From Nitrosospira sp. Nl5 (lineage in GTDB: Bacteria > Pseudomonadota > Gammaproteobacteria > Burkholderiales > Nitrosomonadaceae): 64,000 bases of DNA. Shown here in pieces: positions 19,690 to 29,876 of this stretch. Made by a program: the position numbers and the translations under genes. Location: contig NZ_FMVQ01000007.1 of assembly GCF_900102495.1 (NCBI RefSeq), positions 100,989-164,988 of the forward strand, written 5' to 3'. The first letter of the stretch is position 1. Each line of letters opens with the position of its first letter. The notes under the pieces are model-generated. The model ran no database searches and had not been told where the DNA came from. It saw nothing but the letters and a program-made list of their open reading frames with translations.

Positions 19690-20112
19690 CTATGCCATCC
19701 CAAGTTTATGATGGCGAATTTCGTACCCTCGATCCTGATAGAAGCGATAGCGCTTTCGTGCTGCGTGCGTATCTTCCGGCGCGCTTCCGGCGACTTCGAT
19801 CAAACGCTGAAAACGGCTGAAGAAAGGTGGATGCTCGATATCCAGATTGAGTAGTACGTCATCATGTAGAGTTTTCGTGGCTTGACGGCCGATTACCACC
19901 GGAGTCACACTGGCCAGCTTGTCCTCGCCGCGGCAGTGGGGAATAAAATCGATCGGCGAAAAAGTCCACAATAACTTGTCGAAGCGCTCGGCCATGGCTG
20001 CATCAGGCGTATAAATCATCAGTTTGAGGCCTTGCCGGACCACCTTGGCGGCAAGACGGCAGGCAGTTTGTAACCGATCGCCACCGCCGGAGTAAAAGTC
20101 GATCTCGGTCAT
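19690..20112 (-). CDS. holC: DNA polymerase III chi subunit
   Basis: This 140-residue protein begins MTEIDFYSGGGDRLQTACRL, with the chi-family continuation VVRQGLKLMIYTPDAAMAERFDKLLWTFSPIDFIPH and a conserved RYRFYQDRGYEIRHH end. Chi links the clamp loader to single-stranded DNA-binding protein at the replication fork. It starts eight bases after the pepA stop, so the two are surely co-transcribed; pepA-holC-valS order is common in proteobacteria. Confidence 0.93.
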   Translation of the reverse strand: MTEIDFYSGGGDRLQTACRLAAKVVRQGLKLMIYTPDAAMAERFDKLLWTFSPIDFIPHCRGEDKLASVTPVVIGRQATKTLHDDVLLNLDIEHPPFFSRFQRLIEVAGSAPEDTHAARKRYRFYQDRGYEIRHHKLGMA

Positions 20113-20119
20113 GGATGTG

Positions 20120-21628
20120 TTACAGAGTTTTCTTCATCGTCCGCCCGACCAGGAATTGCGTCAGCAGTGGTACCGGGCGGCCTGTTGCACCTTTTTCCTT
20201 GCCGGACTTCCATGCAGTGCCAGCGATATCCAGATGAGCCCATCGATATTTCTTGGTGAAGCGCGACAGGAAGCAGGCTGCGGTAATGGTTCCAGCAGCG
20301 CGTCCCCCGATATTGGCGATATCGGCAAAATTGCTTTTCAATTGCTCCTGGTAATCGTCCCATAATGGCAGGCGCCATGCACGGTCGGCCGCCTGGCTGG
20401 AAGCATGCATCAACTCCTCCGCCAGTTCTTCATCATTGCTAAGCAGACCCGTCGCCACATGCCCCAGCGCGATGACACAGGCCCCAGTGAGGGTGGCAAT
20501 ATCAATGACCGTTTCCGGGTCATAGCGCTCGGCATAAGTCAGCGCATCACACAGGATCAGCCGTCCTTCAGCATCGGTATTGAGGATTTCTATGGTTTGT
20601 CCTGACATGCTGGTGACGACGTCGCCGGGTTTGGTGGCATTGCCGCCGGGCATATTCTCGGTAGTGGGAATGATTCCGACTAAATTAATCGGAAGTCGCA
20701 TGCGCGCAATTGCTGTAATGGTACCGAGCACGCTGGCTGCACCGCACATGTCGTACTTCATCTCATCCATTTCCGCTGCGGGCTTCAATGAAATGCCGCC
20801 AGTATCAAAGGTAATACCCTTCCCCACCAGCACCACGGGCTTGTCCTTTTTTGCTCGTCCCCAGTATTCCAGCACGACCAGCTTGGCAGGTTGACGGCTG
20901 CCGCGTGCAACCGCCAGCAACGACCCCATGCCGAGATTTTCCATATCTTTCTCTTCCAGGATGGTAACCTTGAGCTTATAAGTCTTCGCCAACCCCGCGG
21001 CTTGCTCCGCAAGGTAGGTTGGGGTGCAGATATTGGGTGCGAGATTACCCAGGTCCTTGGCCAGGTTCATGCCTTCGGCAATGGCAAGTCCTTGTTGCAT
21101 GGCTACCTCGTTCGCGGCCAGCTCGGCTTGGTTGCCGGAATTCATGATACCCAGATTGACCTCGCGCAGACGCGGTTTGTTTTCTTCAACCTTGCTTTTG
21201 AGGCGATCGAAGCGGTAGATGCTTTCCATCGCCACGATTACTGTCTGGGAAATTTTCCAGGCGTTGTCGCGCTTTTCTGTCGGTATCCCGGTTAAAAACA
21301 GGGCAGCGTCCGCGGCTCCGGTTTCATGGAGTGTCTTGAAAGCAGTGCGCACTGCATCACGATATCCTTTATCGCCGAACTCGCCTTCCTTGCCGAGGCC
21401 CACCAGAAGTATTCGCTCGCACAAAGTATTGGGCACATTGTGCAGCACCAATGCCGAGCCGGTCTTGCCTTCCATATCGCCACTGTGCAAGATACCGCCG
21501 ATATAACCATTGGAGATCTTGTCCATTGCAAGCGCAGCGTCGGTCAACTTGCGCGGCTCGAATACGCCAACCACCACACAGGCGCTGCGCTGTTTCTCCG
21601 GGTTCTCGCTTTTTATGCTAAATTTCAC
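20120..21628 (-). CDS. pepA: Cytosol (leucyl) aminopeptidase
   Basis: This is a 502-residue M17 metallopeptidase that removes N-terminal residues; the E. coli homologue also binds DNA in Xer recombination. The N-terminal macro-like domain is followed by the catalytic domain, with metal and active-site motifs VGKGITFDTGGISLKP, EMKYDMCGAA and the family signature NTDAEGRL at about 349-356. A Shine-Dalgarno AAGGAG lies upstream of the ATG. It is the first gene of a minus-strand run. A xerD gene lies close by on the opposite strand, perhaps by chance. Confidence 0.97.
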   Translation of the reverse strand: MKFSIKSENPEKQRSACVVVGVFEPRKLTDAALAMDKISNGYIGGILHSGDMEGKTGSALVLHNVPNTLCERILLVGLGKEGEFGDKGYRDAVRTAFKTLHETGAADAALFLTGIPTEKRDNAWKISQTVIVAMESIYRFDRLKSKVEENKPRLREVNLGIMNSGNQAELAANEVAMQQGLAIAEGMNLAKDLGNLAPNICTPTYLAEQAAGLAKTYKLKVTILEEKDMENLGMGSLLAVARGSRQPAKLVVLEYWGRAKKDKPVVLVGKGITFDTGGISLKPAAEMDEMKYDMCGAASVLGTITAIARMRLPINLVGIIPTTENMPGGNATKPGDVVTSMSGQTIEILNTDAEGRLILCDALTYAERYDPETVIDIATLTGACVIALGHVATGLLSNDEELAEELMHASSQAADRAWRLPLWDDYQEQLKSNFADIANIGGRAAGTITAACFLSRFTKKYRWAHLDIAGTAWKSGKEKGATGRPVPLLTQFLVGRTMKKTL

Positions 21629-21836
21629 TACTAGCTCCTTCCTTCATGGTCTTGCCCGCAGATTTCTCAAAACCGGATAATGGCCGATTATCGCCGGACT
21701 ATTCGCATAAAGTCAAAGCAGGCAGCATAAAACGGCTGAGAAAAAACTTTCGCAACCGGATTTGACACATTAGTGCGAAACGTGAAGCCCGGGTGTTTGT
21801 TGGCGGAAGCACTCATGCGCCTGTGCTTTTTATGTG

Positions 21837-22373
21837 ATGAATGACAATATAACCGATGCTATCATGAACAAACAAAGAGTTAACTTGCAAGCAAAACCAG
21901 CAGATGACTATCAAGCGAAAATCGCTACACCTGTTGCCATTCTCGGTCTTCGCATCGAAGAAGACTGGTTGACCGATATCGAATATCTGCCGCTGGACAC
22001 GCCCTTGCTTGCGCCACACGGTCCCCTTGCCAAGGAAGTTTGCCAGCAGTTGCGCGCGTATCTGGCTGATCCTGGTTTTGTATTTGATTTGTCACTTCAC
22101 ATTGGCGGCACCACTCATCAGCGCCGGGTATGGCATACCATACAGGGCATTCCCAGCGGTGCAACCCGCAGTTATGCCGATATCGCGACGCAACTGCATT
22201 CCGCTCCCCGTGCAGTGGGGCAGGCGTGTGGTGCCAACCGGCTTCCCATCGTCATTCCATGTCATCGTGTTATTGCCAGGAACGGCGGGTTGGGCGGCTT
22301 CATGAATGCAAGGGATGGAGTACCGCTGGGTATCAAGCGCTGGCTATTGCAGCATGAGTGCATCCGAGCTTAA
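21837..22373 (+). CDS. Methylated-DNA-protein cysteine methyltransferase family protein
   Basis: This is a 178-residue protein from the ATG at 21837. The C-terminal half is the MGMT DNA-binding domain: VWHTIQGIPSGATRSYADIA, the helix-turn-helix VGQACGANRLPIVIP, and the active site PCHRVI with Cys142, which would accept alkyl groups from O6-alkylguanine. The N-terminal part is divergent. Alternative starts exist at GTG 21834 and ATG 21864; none has a good ribosome binding site. The last 20 bases overlap the xerD start, so the two are translationally linked. Confidence 0.88.
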   Translation: MNDNITDAIMNKQRVNLQAKPADDYQAKIATPVAILGLRIEEDWLTDIEYLPLDTPLLAPHGPLAKEVCQQLRAYLADPGFVFDLSLHIGGTTHQRRVWHTIQGIPSGATRSYADIATQLHSAPRAVGQACGANRLPIVIPCHRVIARNGGLGGFMNARDGVPLGIKRWLLQHECIRA

Positions 22374-23265
22374 CGCAGGCCTTCTGGATGAATTTTCCGA
22401 TGCCCTATGGCTGGAAGACGGGCTATCTCGCAACACCCTTGAGAGCTACCGCAGCGATCTGCAGCAATTCGGCGACTGGCTCGCGAAGCAAAAGTGGAAT
22501 GACAGCGCGCTGGTAGCCGCCACGCATTCAGATCTGCTTGGGTTTCTCGCCTATAAGGTTTCGGTCAAGGTCAAGGCGAGCACAACCAGCCGCGAGCTGT
22601 CGAGTTTGAAGCGGTTCTACCGCTTTTTGCTGCGGCAGGGAAAAATCCAGGCTGATCCCAGTCTCAATATTGATACGCCGAAGCTTCCCCGCAGTCTGCC
22701 TGCAAGCCTGACCGAAGCCGACGTGGAAGCGCTGCTTAATGTGCCTGATGTAGAACAATCCTTGGGTTTTCGAGACCGTGCCATGCTTGAGGTGCTATAT
22801 GCCAGCGGGCTACGGGTATCGGAGCTGGTTAGTCTTGAGGTCGCGCAACTCAGCCTGAGCATGGGCGTCATACGCGTGACGGGCAAGGGTGGCAAGGAGC
22901 GTTTGGCGCCCTTGGGTGAGGAGGCGCTGGAATGGGTCATCCGTTATATAGAAGAAATCCGATCCGTGCTGCTGCGCGGAAAAACCAGTAATGCGCTGTT
23001 CGTTACCTCTCGTGGCTCAGCCATGACACGCCAGGCTTTCTGGCATCTGATCAAACGCTATGCGCGTCGGGCGGGGATCGCAAAGGCTTTGTCGCCACAT
23101 ACGCTGCGTCATGCCTTTGCGACTCACCTCCTCAATCACGGCGCTGACCTGCGTGTTGTGCAAATGCTGCTGGGTCATGCCGATATTTCCACTACCCAGA
23201 TCTATACGCATGTGGCACGTGAGCGGCTGAAACAAATACATGCCATGCACCACCCCCGGGGATGA
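22354..23265 (+). CDS. xerD: Site-specific tyrosine recombinase
   Basis: This 303-residue recombinase resolves chromosome dimers at dif together with XerC. The N-terminal SAM-like core-binding domain (LLDEFSDALWLEDGLSRNTL) and the catalytic domain are both complete. Catalytic residues are visible: Arg in YASGLRVSELVSL, Lys in VTGKGGKERLAP, HTLRHAFATHLL with His and Arg, GHADISTTQIYTHV with His and the nucleophilic Tyr. The N-terminal pattern fits XerD better than XerC. The start at 22354 lies inside the preceding gene. Confidence 0.92.
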   Translation: MSASELNAGLLDEFSDALWLEDGLSRNTLESYRSDLQQFGDWLAKQKWNDSALVAATHSDLLGFLAYKVSVKVKASTTSRELSSLKRFYRFLLRQGKIQADPSLNIDTPKLPRSLPASLTEADVEALLNVPDVEQSLGFRDRAMLEVLYASGLRVSELVSLEVAQLSLSMGVIRVTGKGGKERLAPLGEEALEWVIRYIEEIRSVLLRGKTSNALFVTSRGSAMTRQAFWHLIKRYARRAGIAKALSPHTLRHAFATHLLNHGADLRVVQMLLGHADISTTQIYTHVARERLKQIHAMHHPRG

Positions 23266-23394
23266 AACGGTTCTCGCATACGTAGTAATTTGAACTCGTG
23301 AGAGCGATTTTTGCACGGCATGCATATCAGTCACGAGAAACGGCGACATGTGTATTCCGGTTATCGCCTGGCATGAGTACCTGGTTACGAAGGG

Positions 23395-23901
23395 TTATGG
23401 ATCGGGATCGGAATCTCTCACCGGTATGCGCCAGATAAATGCCACCAGGGTGATACCCAGCACAGCCAGCATCACCTGATGCCAAAAAGATGTCAGCATC
23501 AGGATGGAGCTACTGAATGACAACGCCATGAGCAGATACACCCAGCGCTTGACCTGGCGGCGAATGCTGCGGTGTTCGACCCATTCGCGGATAATCGGAC
23601 CGGCGGTACGGTTGGCCAGGAGCTTGTCGTGAAAGCGTTTTGAGCTGCGTGCGAAGCAGGCGGCGGCCAGGAGCACAAAAGGGGTGGTGGGGAGTACCGG
23701 CAGTACTATTCCTACCACGCCCAATATCAGAGCTGCAAAACCCACTGTTAAATACAGGCCACGGACCACCCTCGAGTCATGCAGGCGCGCCGAATATGCC
23801 TCTGGTTCCTCTTGGCGTATCTCCTCGTTTGAGCGTTCCCCCATGCGTGGGACCTCCATCCGGTTATCTGCGGCATTGCCGGGCTTGACAGGCTGTGTCA
23901 T
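23395..23901 (-). CDS. DUF454 / YbaN family inner-membrane protein
   Basis: This 168-residue protein carries the DUF454 signature GIVLPVLPTTPFVLLAAACFARSS after a first membrane helix (about 48-68), with two more hydrophobic segments near the C terminus (about 118-155). The first 40 or so residues are charged and variable; internal Met codons at residues 15 and 20 are alternative starts. Function is not known for the family. It faces xerD tail to tail and stands alone. Confidence 0.85.
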   Translation of the reverse strand: MTQPVKPGNAADNRMEVPRMGERSNEEIRQEEPEAYSARLHDSRVVRGLYLTVGFAALILGVVGIVLPVLPTTPFVLLAAACFARSSKRFHDKLLANRTAGPIIREWVEHRSIRRQVKRWVYLLMALSFSSSILMLTSFWHQVMLAVLGITLVAFIWRIPVRDSDPDP

Positions 23902-24051
23902 TGGCTGCGGCGCAGACTAACATACCGGGTATAATATTGAGAGAGTCTGGACGCAGAAAAACTGATTCTGCCGACAAACCCGATAGAGTATTCGGCCCCT
24001 CTTCCGAGCAAGGGCCGATCAAATGATTTAAATTTAATTTTTGAGGTGGCC

Positions 24052-24516
24052 ATGGCTAAAGCAAGCACACTGATTAATTTGAGCATATTGATATTCGGCA
24101 TACTTCTCCTGCCCCAGCTCGCATTTTCCGAAACTAAAAGAGGAGCCCCAAACGTGACTGAACTCGTCAAAAAAGATATAAAAATAGGCACTGGAGAAGA
24201 AGCGGTCGTCGGCAAAACAGTCGAAGTTCATTATACCGGTTGGCTTTACGATGCGGCCGCTCCGGAGAAGAAGGGTGCAAAATTTGATAGTTCCCGCGAT
24301 CGTGGCACGCCTTTTTCATTTCTGCTGGGCGCCGGACGCGTAATTAAGGGCTGGGACCGGGGGGTTACGGGCATGAAAGTCGGGGGACAGCGCACGTTGA
24401 TTATTCCCGCGGAAATGGCCTATGGTTCACGCGGAGCGGGTAGTGTGATCCCACCGAATGCGGCTTTAGTATTCGATGTTGAGCTATTAGGCCTGCGTCA
24501 AGGATCGACGCACTGA
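24052..24516 (+). CDS. Exported FKBP-type peptidyl-prolyl isomerase
   Basis: This is a 154-residue protein from the ATG at 24052, served by GAGGTGG. A signal peptide covers about residues 1-27 (hydrophobic run then QLAFS). The mature part is one FKBP domain: VEVHYTGWL, FDSSRDRGTPFSFLLGAGRVIKGWDRGV, and MAYGSRGAGSVIPPNAALVFDVEL, which includes the aromatic active-site residues. It catalyses cis-trans isomerisation of proline bonds in exported proteins. It is a single gene upstream of the tRNA cluster. Confidence 0.92.
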   Translation: MAKASTLINLSILIFGILLLPQLAFSETKRGAPNVTELVKKDIKIGTGEEAVVGKTVEVHYTGWLYDAAAPEKKGAKFDSSRDRGTPFSFLLGAGRVIKGWDRGVTGMKVGGQRTLIIPAEMAYGSRGAGSVIPPNAALVFDVELLGLRQGSTH

Positions 24517-24697
24517 TATCATTTATGTGATGGCGCAAGGCCCCATTGAACATCGTTATATTCGATATTAAGTGCGCGAATCCTTGCGGCGGATCTCGCA
24601 AAACGAATGGATGACCGGCAAGAATTGTAAAGCGACCACTTAAAACGCATCGACGGCCGGGTGCTGAGCATGGGGTATAACAATCCTAAAATCCACG

Positions 24698-24726
24698 TTG
24701 ACTTATGCACCTAAAACATTCACAAT
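24698..24726 (+). promoter_or_regulatory. Promoter candidate for the tRNA-tuf operon
   Basis: TTGACT and CACAAT are separated by 17 bases, with the -10 ending 15 bases before tRNA-Tyr. The -35 matches consensus at five of six bases, the -10 at four of six. Confidence 0.45.
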
Positions 24727-24740
24727 TAGCGGTTTTATTT

Positions 24741-24827
<87 letters not shown>

Positions 24828-24972
24828 TCAGGTGGCTGATAGTTGCTGAAGGCGGGCCGGGTCAGTGGCCTAACGACTCTTTGCGAGCTTATTGGCGATC
24901 CTTTGGGGAAAGCGGCGATGGTTGATTCCGTATAGGTTGATTGGTTGCTTCTATCCAAATCGATTGTTAGAT

Positions 24973-25046
24973 GCGGGTGTAGCTCAATGGTAGAGCAGAA
25001 GCCTTCCAAGCTTACGACGAGGGTTCGATTCCCTTCACCCGCTCCA
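24973..25046 (+). tRNA. tRNA-Gly (TCC)
   Basis: The acceptor GCGGGTG pairs with CACCCGC and CCA is encoded. The anticodon loop contains TCC (CTTCCAA), and the T arm is GGGTTCGATTCCC. It sits between tRNA-Tyr and tRNA-Thr. Confidence 0.97.
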
Positions 25047-25144
25047 GGTTCGACGCTTGAGAAAAGCTAAGGTTTCTAAGGTTTATTGGTAAGGAAGTCA
25101 TTGCAAAACTGGTGCGAAGTTGGTGGTTGGCAGGAAAGGCGCCT

Positions 25145-25219
25145 GCCCATGTAGCTCAGTGGCAGAGCACTCCCTTGGTAAGGGAGAGGTCGCCAGTTCA
25201 ATCCTGGCCATGGGCTCCA
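25145..25219 (+). tRNA. tRNA-Thr (GGT)
   Basis: The acceptor GCCCATG pairs with CATGGGC and CCA is encoded. The anticodon stem CTCCC/GGGAG encloses TTGGTAA with anticodon GGT. It lies 52 bases upstream of the tuf start. Confidence 0.97.
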
Positions 25220-25259
25220 TAGGTATGTAATTTACAAATCGGGATAGAAAGAGCTTTAA

Positions 25260-26478
25260 AAAGGGCAGATCATGGCGAAGAGCAAATTTGAGCGGACGAA
25301 ACCGCACGTGAATGTTGGGACGATAGGTCACGTGGATCATGGCAAGACCACATTAACGGCGGCGGTGACGATGGTACTGGCGAAGAAATTTGGTGGTGAA
25401 GCGAAGAGCTACGCCCAGATTGACTCGGCGCCGGAAGAAAAAGCACGGGGCATCACCATCAACACCTCCCACGTTGAATACGAAACCAAGGCCCGCCACT
25501 ACGCCCACGTTGACTGTCCGGGCCATGCCGACTACGTCAAGAACATGATCACCGGTGCGGCGCAAATGGACGGCGCCATCCTGGTAGTATCGGCTGCCGA
25601 CGGCCCGATGCCGCAGACGCGCGAACACATTCTGCTGGCGCGCCAGGTAGGGGTGCCCTACATCATCGTCTACATGAACAAAGCCGACATGGTGGACGAC
25701 GCCGAACTGCTGGAACTGGTAGAAATGGAAGTGCGCGAACTGCTGGCCAAATACAACTTTCCAGGTGACGACACCCCGATCATCATTGGTTCTGCCCTGA
25801 AAGCGCTGGAAGGCGACCAGAGCGACATTGGCGAGCCCTCCATCTTCAAACTGGCGGATGCCCTGGACAGCTACATCCCGGAACCGGTACGCGCCATTGA
25901 CGGCGCCTTCCTGATGCCGGTGGAAGACGTCTTCTCCATTTCTGGACGCGGCACCGTCGTGACCGGCCGGATTGAGCGCGGTATTGTCAAAGTAGGCGAA
26001 GAAATCGAAATTGTCGGCTTGAAGCCCACCCTCAAGACCGTGTGCACCGGCGTGGAAATGTTCAGGAAACTGCTGGATCAGGGCCAGGCGGGCGACAACG
26101 TCGGCGTCCTGCTGCGCGGTACCAAGCGTGAAGAAGTCGAGCGTGGCCAAGTATTGTCCAAGCCCGGCTCCATCACCCCGCATACCAAGTTTAGTGCCGA
26201 GATCTACGTACTGAGCAAAGAAGAAGGGGGTCGCCACACACCCTTTTTCCAGGGTTACCGTCCCCAATTCTACTTTCGCACCACCGACGTCACGGGCGCG
26301 ATTGAACTGCCGGCAGGGACGGAAATGGTCATGCCGGGCGACAACGTCTCGGTGACGGTGAACCTGATTGCACCGATTGCCATGGAAGAAGGTCTGCGCT
26401 TTGCCATTCGTGAGGGCGGAAGAACTGTTGGTGCCGGTGTGGTGGCAAAAATTATTGAGTAATAACAGGATCAAGGAT
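25260..26478 (+). repeat. Exact tuf repeat, copy 1
   Basis: This 1219-base direct repeat shares its sequence with 44010-45228. It includes 12 bases upstream of the start codon and 16 bases after the stop. Identity ends abruptly on both sides (A/T at the left, C/G at the right). The pattern indicates gene conversion between the two tuf genes. Confidence 0.9.
25272..26462 (+). CDS. tuf: Elongation factor Tu (copy 1)
   Basis: This 396-residue GTPase delivers aminoacyl-tRNA to the ribosome. The P-loop GHVDHGKTT is at 18-26, with DCPGHADY, the NKADMVDD segment and the effector sequence [12 protein letters not shown]. The three domains are of normal length. It is linked to the upstream tRNA-Tyr, -Gly and -Thr and the downstream tRNA-Trp, as in the tufB locus of enterics. 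It is identical to the second copy at 44022. Confidence 0.98.
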   Translation: MAKSKFERTKPHVNVGTIGHVDHGKTTLTAAVTMVLAKKFGGEAKSYAQIDSAPEEKARGITINTSHVEYETKARHYAHVDCPGHADYVKNMITGAAQMDGAILVVSAADGPMPQTREHILLARQVGVPYIIVYMNKADMVDDAELLELVEMEVRELLAKYNFPGDDTPIIIGSALKALEGDQSDIGEPSIFKLADALDSYIPEPVRAIDGAFLMPVEDVFSISGRGTVVTGRIERGIVKVGEEIEIVGLKPTLKTVCTGVEMFRKLLDQGQAGDNVGVLLRGTKREEVERGQVLSKPGSITPHTKFSAEIYVLSKEEGGRHTPFFQGYRPQFYFRTTDVTGAIELPAGTEMVMPGDNVSVTVNLIAPIAMEEGLRFAIREGGRTVGAGVVAKIIE

Positions 26479-26560
26479 CAGTCCAGGAGTTGAAGATTTT
26501 TGTTCCCATGCTTAATACAATGAATTTCCTGATTTCTATCTTTGTTCTAGAAGGGAATAT

Positions 26561-26636
26561 AGGCCAGTAGCTCAATTGGCAGAGCGTCGGTCTCCAAAAC
26601 CGAAGGTTGGGGGTTCGATGCCCTCCTGGCCTGCCA
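26561..26636 (+). tRNA. tRNA-Trp (CCA)
   Basis: The acceptor AGGCCAG pairs with CTGGCCT and CCA is encoded. The anticodon loop CTCCAAA contains CCA. It sits between tuf and secE. Confidence 0.97.
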
Positions 26637-26807
26637 AGACAAGGATATTCATTGAACTATCAATCTCGCTTATTTCCAGTTAGACAAAGTTCATCGTGTC
26701 ACAAGCGCATTGAATAACCATGGTTCTGTGGGCTGAGTTGCAATTTGCATAATCGGTTCCCGCAAGGTTTCATTTACTGATAAGCATTAAAGGCAGAGTG
26801 GGATAGA

Positions 26808-27152
26808 GTGGATAAGATCAAGTTGGGGTTCGCGCTTCTGCTGTTGATTGCGGGTATTGCAGGTTTCTATTACCTGCGCGATAGCGCCATGGTAATTCGT
26901 GTCCTCGCAGTTCTATCCGGTTTCGTTCTGGCGGCGGTGACGGTCTGGTTTACCACGCAAGGTAAGCAATTTTATGCATTCAGCAGGGAATCCTCGGAAG
27001 AAACCAAGAAGGTAGTATGGCCGAGCCGTAAGGAAACCGTACAAACCACCGGTATTGTGTTTGCTTTTGTACTGGTGATGGCCATATTTTTATGGATGGT
27101 GGACGCGGGATTGCTGCTGGCGGTGAGGTATATGATGGGACAGGAGGGGTGA
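26808..27152 (+). CDS. secE: Preprotein translocase subunit SecE
   Basis: This 114-residue inner-membrane protein starts at a GTG. Three membrane segments are seen: two short ones at about 4-21 and 28-47, and the conserved third near the C terminus after the amphipathic hinge [19 protein letters not shown]. SecE clamps SecY in the Sec translocon. The stop overlaps the nusG ATG, which couples the two. Confidence 0.95.
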   Translation: MDKIKLGFALLLLIAGIAGFYYLRDSAMVIRVLAVLSGFVLAAVTVWFTTQGKQFYAFSRESSEETKKVVWPSRKETVQTTGIVFAFVLVMAIFLWMVDAGLLLAVRYMMGQEG

Positions 27153-27685
27153 TGGATAAAAAATGGTTTGTGGTTCACGCCTACTCCGGATTTGAGAAGA
27201 GTGTGCAGCGCGCATTGAAGGAGCGAATTAATCGCGCCGGAATGCAGGAAAAATTTGGACAAATACTGGTTCCGGTAGAAGAAGTGGTTGAAATGAAAGG
27301 CGGCCAGAAGAATCTGAGCGAACGAAAATTCTTTCCCGGCTATGTGTTGGTCGAGATGGAGATGACGGATGAGACGTGGCATCTGGTAAAGAACACGGCC
27401 AAGGTGACCGGCTTTATCGGGGGGTCGGCGATGAAGCCGACGCCCATCAGCGAGAAAGAGGTCCAGAATATCCTTCATCAGATTCAGGAAGGCGTGGAAA
27501 AGCCCAAGCCCAAGGTTCTTTTTGAAGCGGGGGAGGCGGTCCGGGTCAAGGAAGGTCCATTCACCGATTTTCATGGCAATGTCGAAGACGTCAATTATGA
27601 CAAAAGCAAAATCAGGGTGTCGGTTTCCATTTTTGGCCGCCCAACCCCGGTAGAACTGGATTTCAGCCAGGTCGAAAAAGCTTGA
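27152..27685 (+). CDS. nusG: Transcription termination/antitermination factor NusG
   Basis: This 177-residue factor has an NGN domain ([18 protein letters not shown]) and a C-terminal KOW domain ([19 protein letters not shown]). It travels with RNA polymerase, reduces pausing and links it to Rho or the ribosome. GGAGGGG serves the ATG at 27152, overlapping the secE stop. Confidence 0.97.
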   Translation: MDKKWFVVHAYSGFEKSVQRALKERINRAGMQEKFGQILVPVEEVVEMKGGQKNLSERKFFPGYVLVEMEMTDETWHLVKNTAKVTGFIGGSAMKPTPISEKEVQNILHQIQEGVEKPKPKVLFEAGEAVRVKEGPFTDFHGNVEDVNYDKSKIRVSVSIFGRPTPVELDFSQVEKA

Positions 27686-27779
27686 AAACGAATAGGTGAT
27701 TCCCATCAAGGGATGCTATGTTGTTTATTAAACGGGGAGAGCGCATCTGCGCTCGTTCGCACCCAAGAGGAGAATCATT

Positions 27780-28211
27780 GTGGCGAAGAAAATAGTCGGC
27801 TATATCAAGTTGCAAGTGCCGGCGGGCAAAGCCAACCCCAGCCCGCCTATTGGTCCCGCGCTTGGCCAGCGGGGACTCAACATCATGGAGTTCTGCAAGG
27901 CGTTCAATGCCGCTACGCAGAAAATGGAAGTTGGGCTGCCGGTACCGGTCGTTATTACCGCTTATGCCGACAAGAGCTTCACTTTCATCATGAAGACTAC
28001 GCCCGCGACAGTTCTGATCAAGAAAGCGGCGGGAGTGGGCAAGGGTAGCCCCAAGCCGCATACGGATAAGGTAGGCAGGTTAACGCGGAAGCAAGCGGAA
28101 GAAATTGCCCAGATAAAAATGCCCGATCTGACGGCAGCCGATATGGACGCGGCGGTTCGCACTGTCGCCGGCAGCGCTCGCAGTATGGGCGTGGAAGTGG
28201 AGGGCATATAA
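27780..28211 (+). CDS. rplK: 50S ribosomal protein L11
   Basis: This 143-residue protein starts at a GTG behind GAGGAGAA. It has the N-terminal [21 protein letters not shown] and the rRNA-binding C-terminal domain ending [16 protein letters not shown]. It forms the GTPase-associated stalk base. It begins the rplKAJL-rpoBC run and lies one base ahead of rplA. Confidence 0.97.
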   Translation: MAKKIVGYIKLQVPAGKANPSPPIGPALGQRGLNIMEFCKAFNAATQKMEVGLPVPVVITAYADKSFTFIMKTTPATVLIKKAAGVGKGSPKPHTDKVGRLTRKQAEEIAQIKMPDLTAADMDAAVRTVAGSARSMGVEVEGI

Positions 28212-28212
28212 C

Positions 28213-28905
28213 GTGGCGCACATATCCAAGCGTTTCAAGGAAATCTCCGGGAAGGTGGATCGTAACAAGCCCTATCCGCTGCCGGATGCACTCAAGATTA
28301 TCAAGGAGACGGCCACAGCGAAATTTGATGAATCCGTTGACGTGGCTGTCAATCTCGGTATTGATGCAAAAAAATCCGACCAGACGGTACGCGGCTCGGT
28401 AGTCTTGCCGGCGGGTACTGGCAAGACTGTGCGAATAGCGGTATTTGCCCAAGGTGATAAGGCTAAGGAAGCGCTTGCGGCGGGCGCCGACATCGTCGGG
28501 TTTGAAGACCTAGCGGAACAAATCAAAGCAGGCAATATTGATTTTGATGTGGCCATCGCCAGTCCCGATGCCATGCGTGTCGTGGGTCAGTTGGGCCAGA
28601 TACTTGGGCCGCGCGGCCTGATGCCAAATCCCAAGGTCGGGACGGTGACACCGGATGTCGCGGGCGCGGTAAGGAACGCCAAGGCGGGGCAGGTGCAATA
28701 TCGCGCCGACAAAGCCGGAATTGTTCAGTGCACCATTGGTCGCGCGTCGTTTAGCGTGGATGCGCTAAAGGAAAACATGCTGGCGCTCGTGGATGCGCTC
28801 AACAAATCCAAACCTGCTGCATCCAAAGGTATTTATCTGAGGAAGATATCAGTTTCCAGCACAATGGGCATAGGGGTCCGGGTGGATCAGACCAGCATGC
28901 GCTGA
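28213..28905 (+). CDS. rplA: 50S ribosomal protein L1
   Basis: This 230-residue protein starts at a GTG one base after the rplK stop. The L1 signature (KPNGLxP-like [19 protein letters not shown]) and VEIxxNLGID-like [19 protein letters not shown] are present. In E. coli L1 represses translation of rplKA from the leader; a similar loop is likely here. Confidence 0.97.
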   Translation: MAHISKRFKEISGKVDRNKPYPLPDALKIIKETATAKFDESVDVAVNLGIDAKKSDQTVRGSVVLPAGTGKTVRIAVFAQGDKAKEALAAGADIVGFEDLAEQIKAGNIDFDVAIASPDAMRVVGQLGQILGPRGLMPNPKVGTVTPDVAGAVRNAKAGQVQYRADKAGIVQCTIGRASFSVDALKENMLALVDALNKSKPAASKGIYLRKISVSSTMGIGVRVDQTSMR

Positions 28906-29290
28906 CAATTTACGAATGAATAGTAAGACTTTGGGCTATCGGGAGGCGAATGTCGCTAAACCGGTAGGTTGTCAAAGACCGTTGGGGTTGTTGAGCGAAG
29001 GTGGGCAGTAAATAATAAGCTGCAAAGCCATTTAATTACTGAGTCAGGCTATCGCTTGAAAACTTAATTGCAAATGAAATGGGAAATGGTTGGGCAGAGC
29101 GTATATCGTCATCTCTTGCTTCTGACTTTCGACTATTTTCAGCACCCAGCGCAGATGGCGTACCCCAAAAACAGGAACAGGTTTATCTCCTGATTTAAGG
29201 TCGCCGGTTCTCGGTATTGAGACGAGGTCGCGAGTTTTTCACATTACTCGAACTAAAACTCAAACCGTATTAACAGATGGAGAAAGTGCC
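28906..29290 (+). promoter_or_regulatory. rplJ leader region without a gene
   Basis: These 385 bases separate rplA from rplJ and hold no convincing gene. A 31-codon frame from 28916 lacks a ribosome binding site. The position matches the long untranslated rplJL leader of E. coli, where L10-L7/L12 binds and represses its own translation. I could not fold it reliably by eye. Confidence 0.5.
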
Positions 29291-29815
29291 TTGAGTCTAA
29301 ATCTAGAAGAGAAAAAAGCGGTGGTCGCTGAAGTGAGCGCCCAAGTGGCAAAGGCCCAGGCGATCATCATTGCCGAGTATCGTGGGCTTGAAGTCGGGCA
29401 TATGACCCAATTGCGTGCGAAGGCACGTCAATCAGGGATATATTTTCGGGTGCTCAAGAACTCACTTGCGCGGCGCGCGGTTACCGACACGCCTTTTACC
29501 GGACTTTCCGAATACATGGTGGGACCTCTCGCCTATGGTATTGGCAGTGATCCGGTAGCGGCGGCGAAAGTGCTATACGAATTTTCCAGGGGCAATGACA
29601 AATTCGTGATCAAGGCCGGGGCCATGGCGAATTTCGTCATGTCCGGCCAGGAGATTGCAAATCTTGCGTCCCTCCCGAGCCGCGACGAGTTGCTTTCGAA
29701 ACTGTTAGGCACGATGCAGGCGCCCATAGCCAATTTTGTACGGACGCTCAACGAAGTGCCAACCCGTTTTGTGCGCGGCCTCGCCGCTGTTCGCGATCAG
29801 AAAGAAACCGCTTAG
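29291..29815 (+). CDS. rplJ: 50S ribosomal protein L10
   Basis: This 174-residue protein starts at a TTG (no ATG fits) behind GGAGAAAG. The N terminus [18 protein letters not shown] and [11 protein letters not shown] are typical, and the C-terminal helix for L7/L12 dimers is present. The weak TTG start together with the long leader suggests translation of this gene is deliberately limited. Confidence 0.95.
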   Translation: MSLNLEEKKAVVAEVSAQVAKAQAIIIAEYRGLEVGHMTQLRAKARQSGIYFRVLKNSLARRAVTDTPFTGLSEYMVGPLAYGIGSDPVAAAKVLYEFSRGNDKFVIKAGAMANFVMSGQEIANLASLPSRDELLSKLLGTMQAPIANFVRTLNEVPTRFVRGLAAVRDQKETA

Positions 29816-29876
29816 CAGGTTCAAGTTACTTGAAATCACCATATAACCAGAAGCTTAAATTTATCAGGAGAGAATC

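Noticed and set aside
25353..26474. 373-codon frame antisense to tuf (and its twin at 44103-45224)
   Set aside because: It mirrors the strong codon bias of tuf and appears identically at both copies only because the DNA is identical; no ribosome binding site or protein-like pattern.
28916..29011. 31-codon frame at the start of the rplJ leader
   Set aside because: No ribosome binding site, no recognisable features; more likely untranslated leader RNA.
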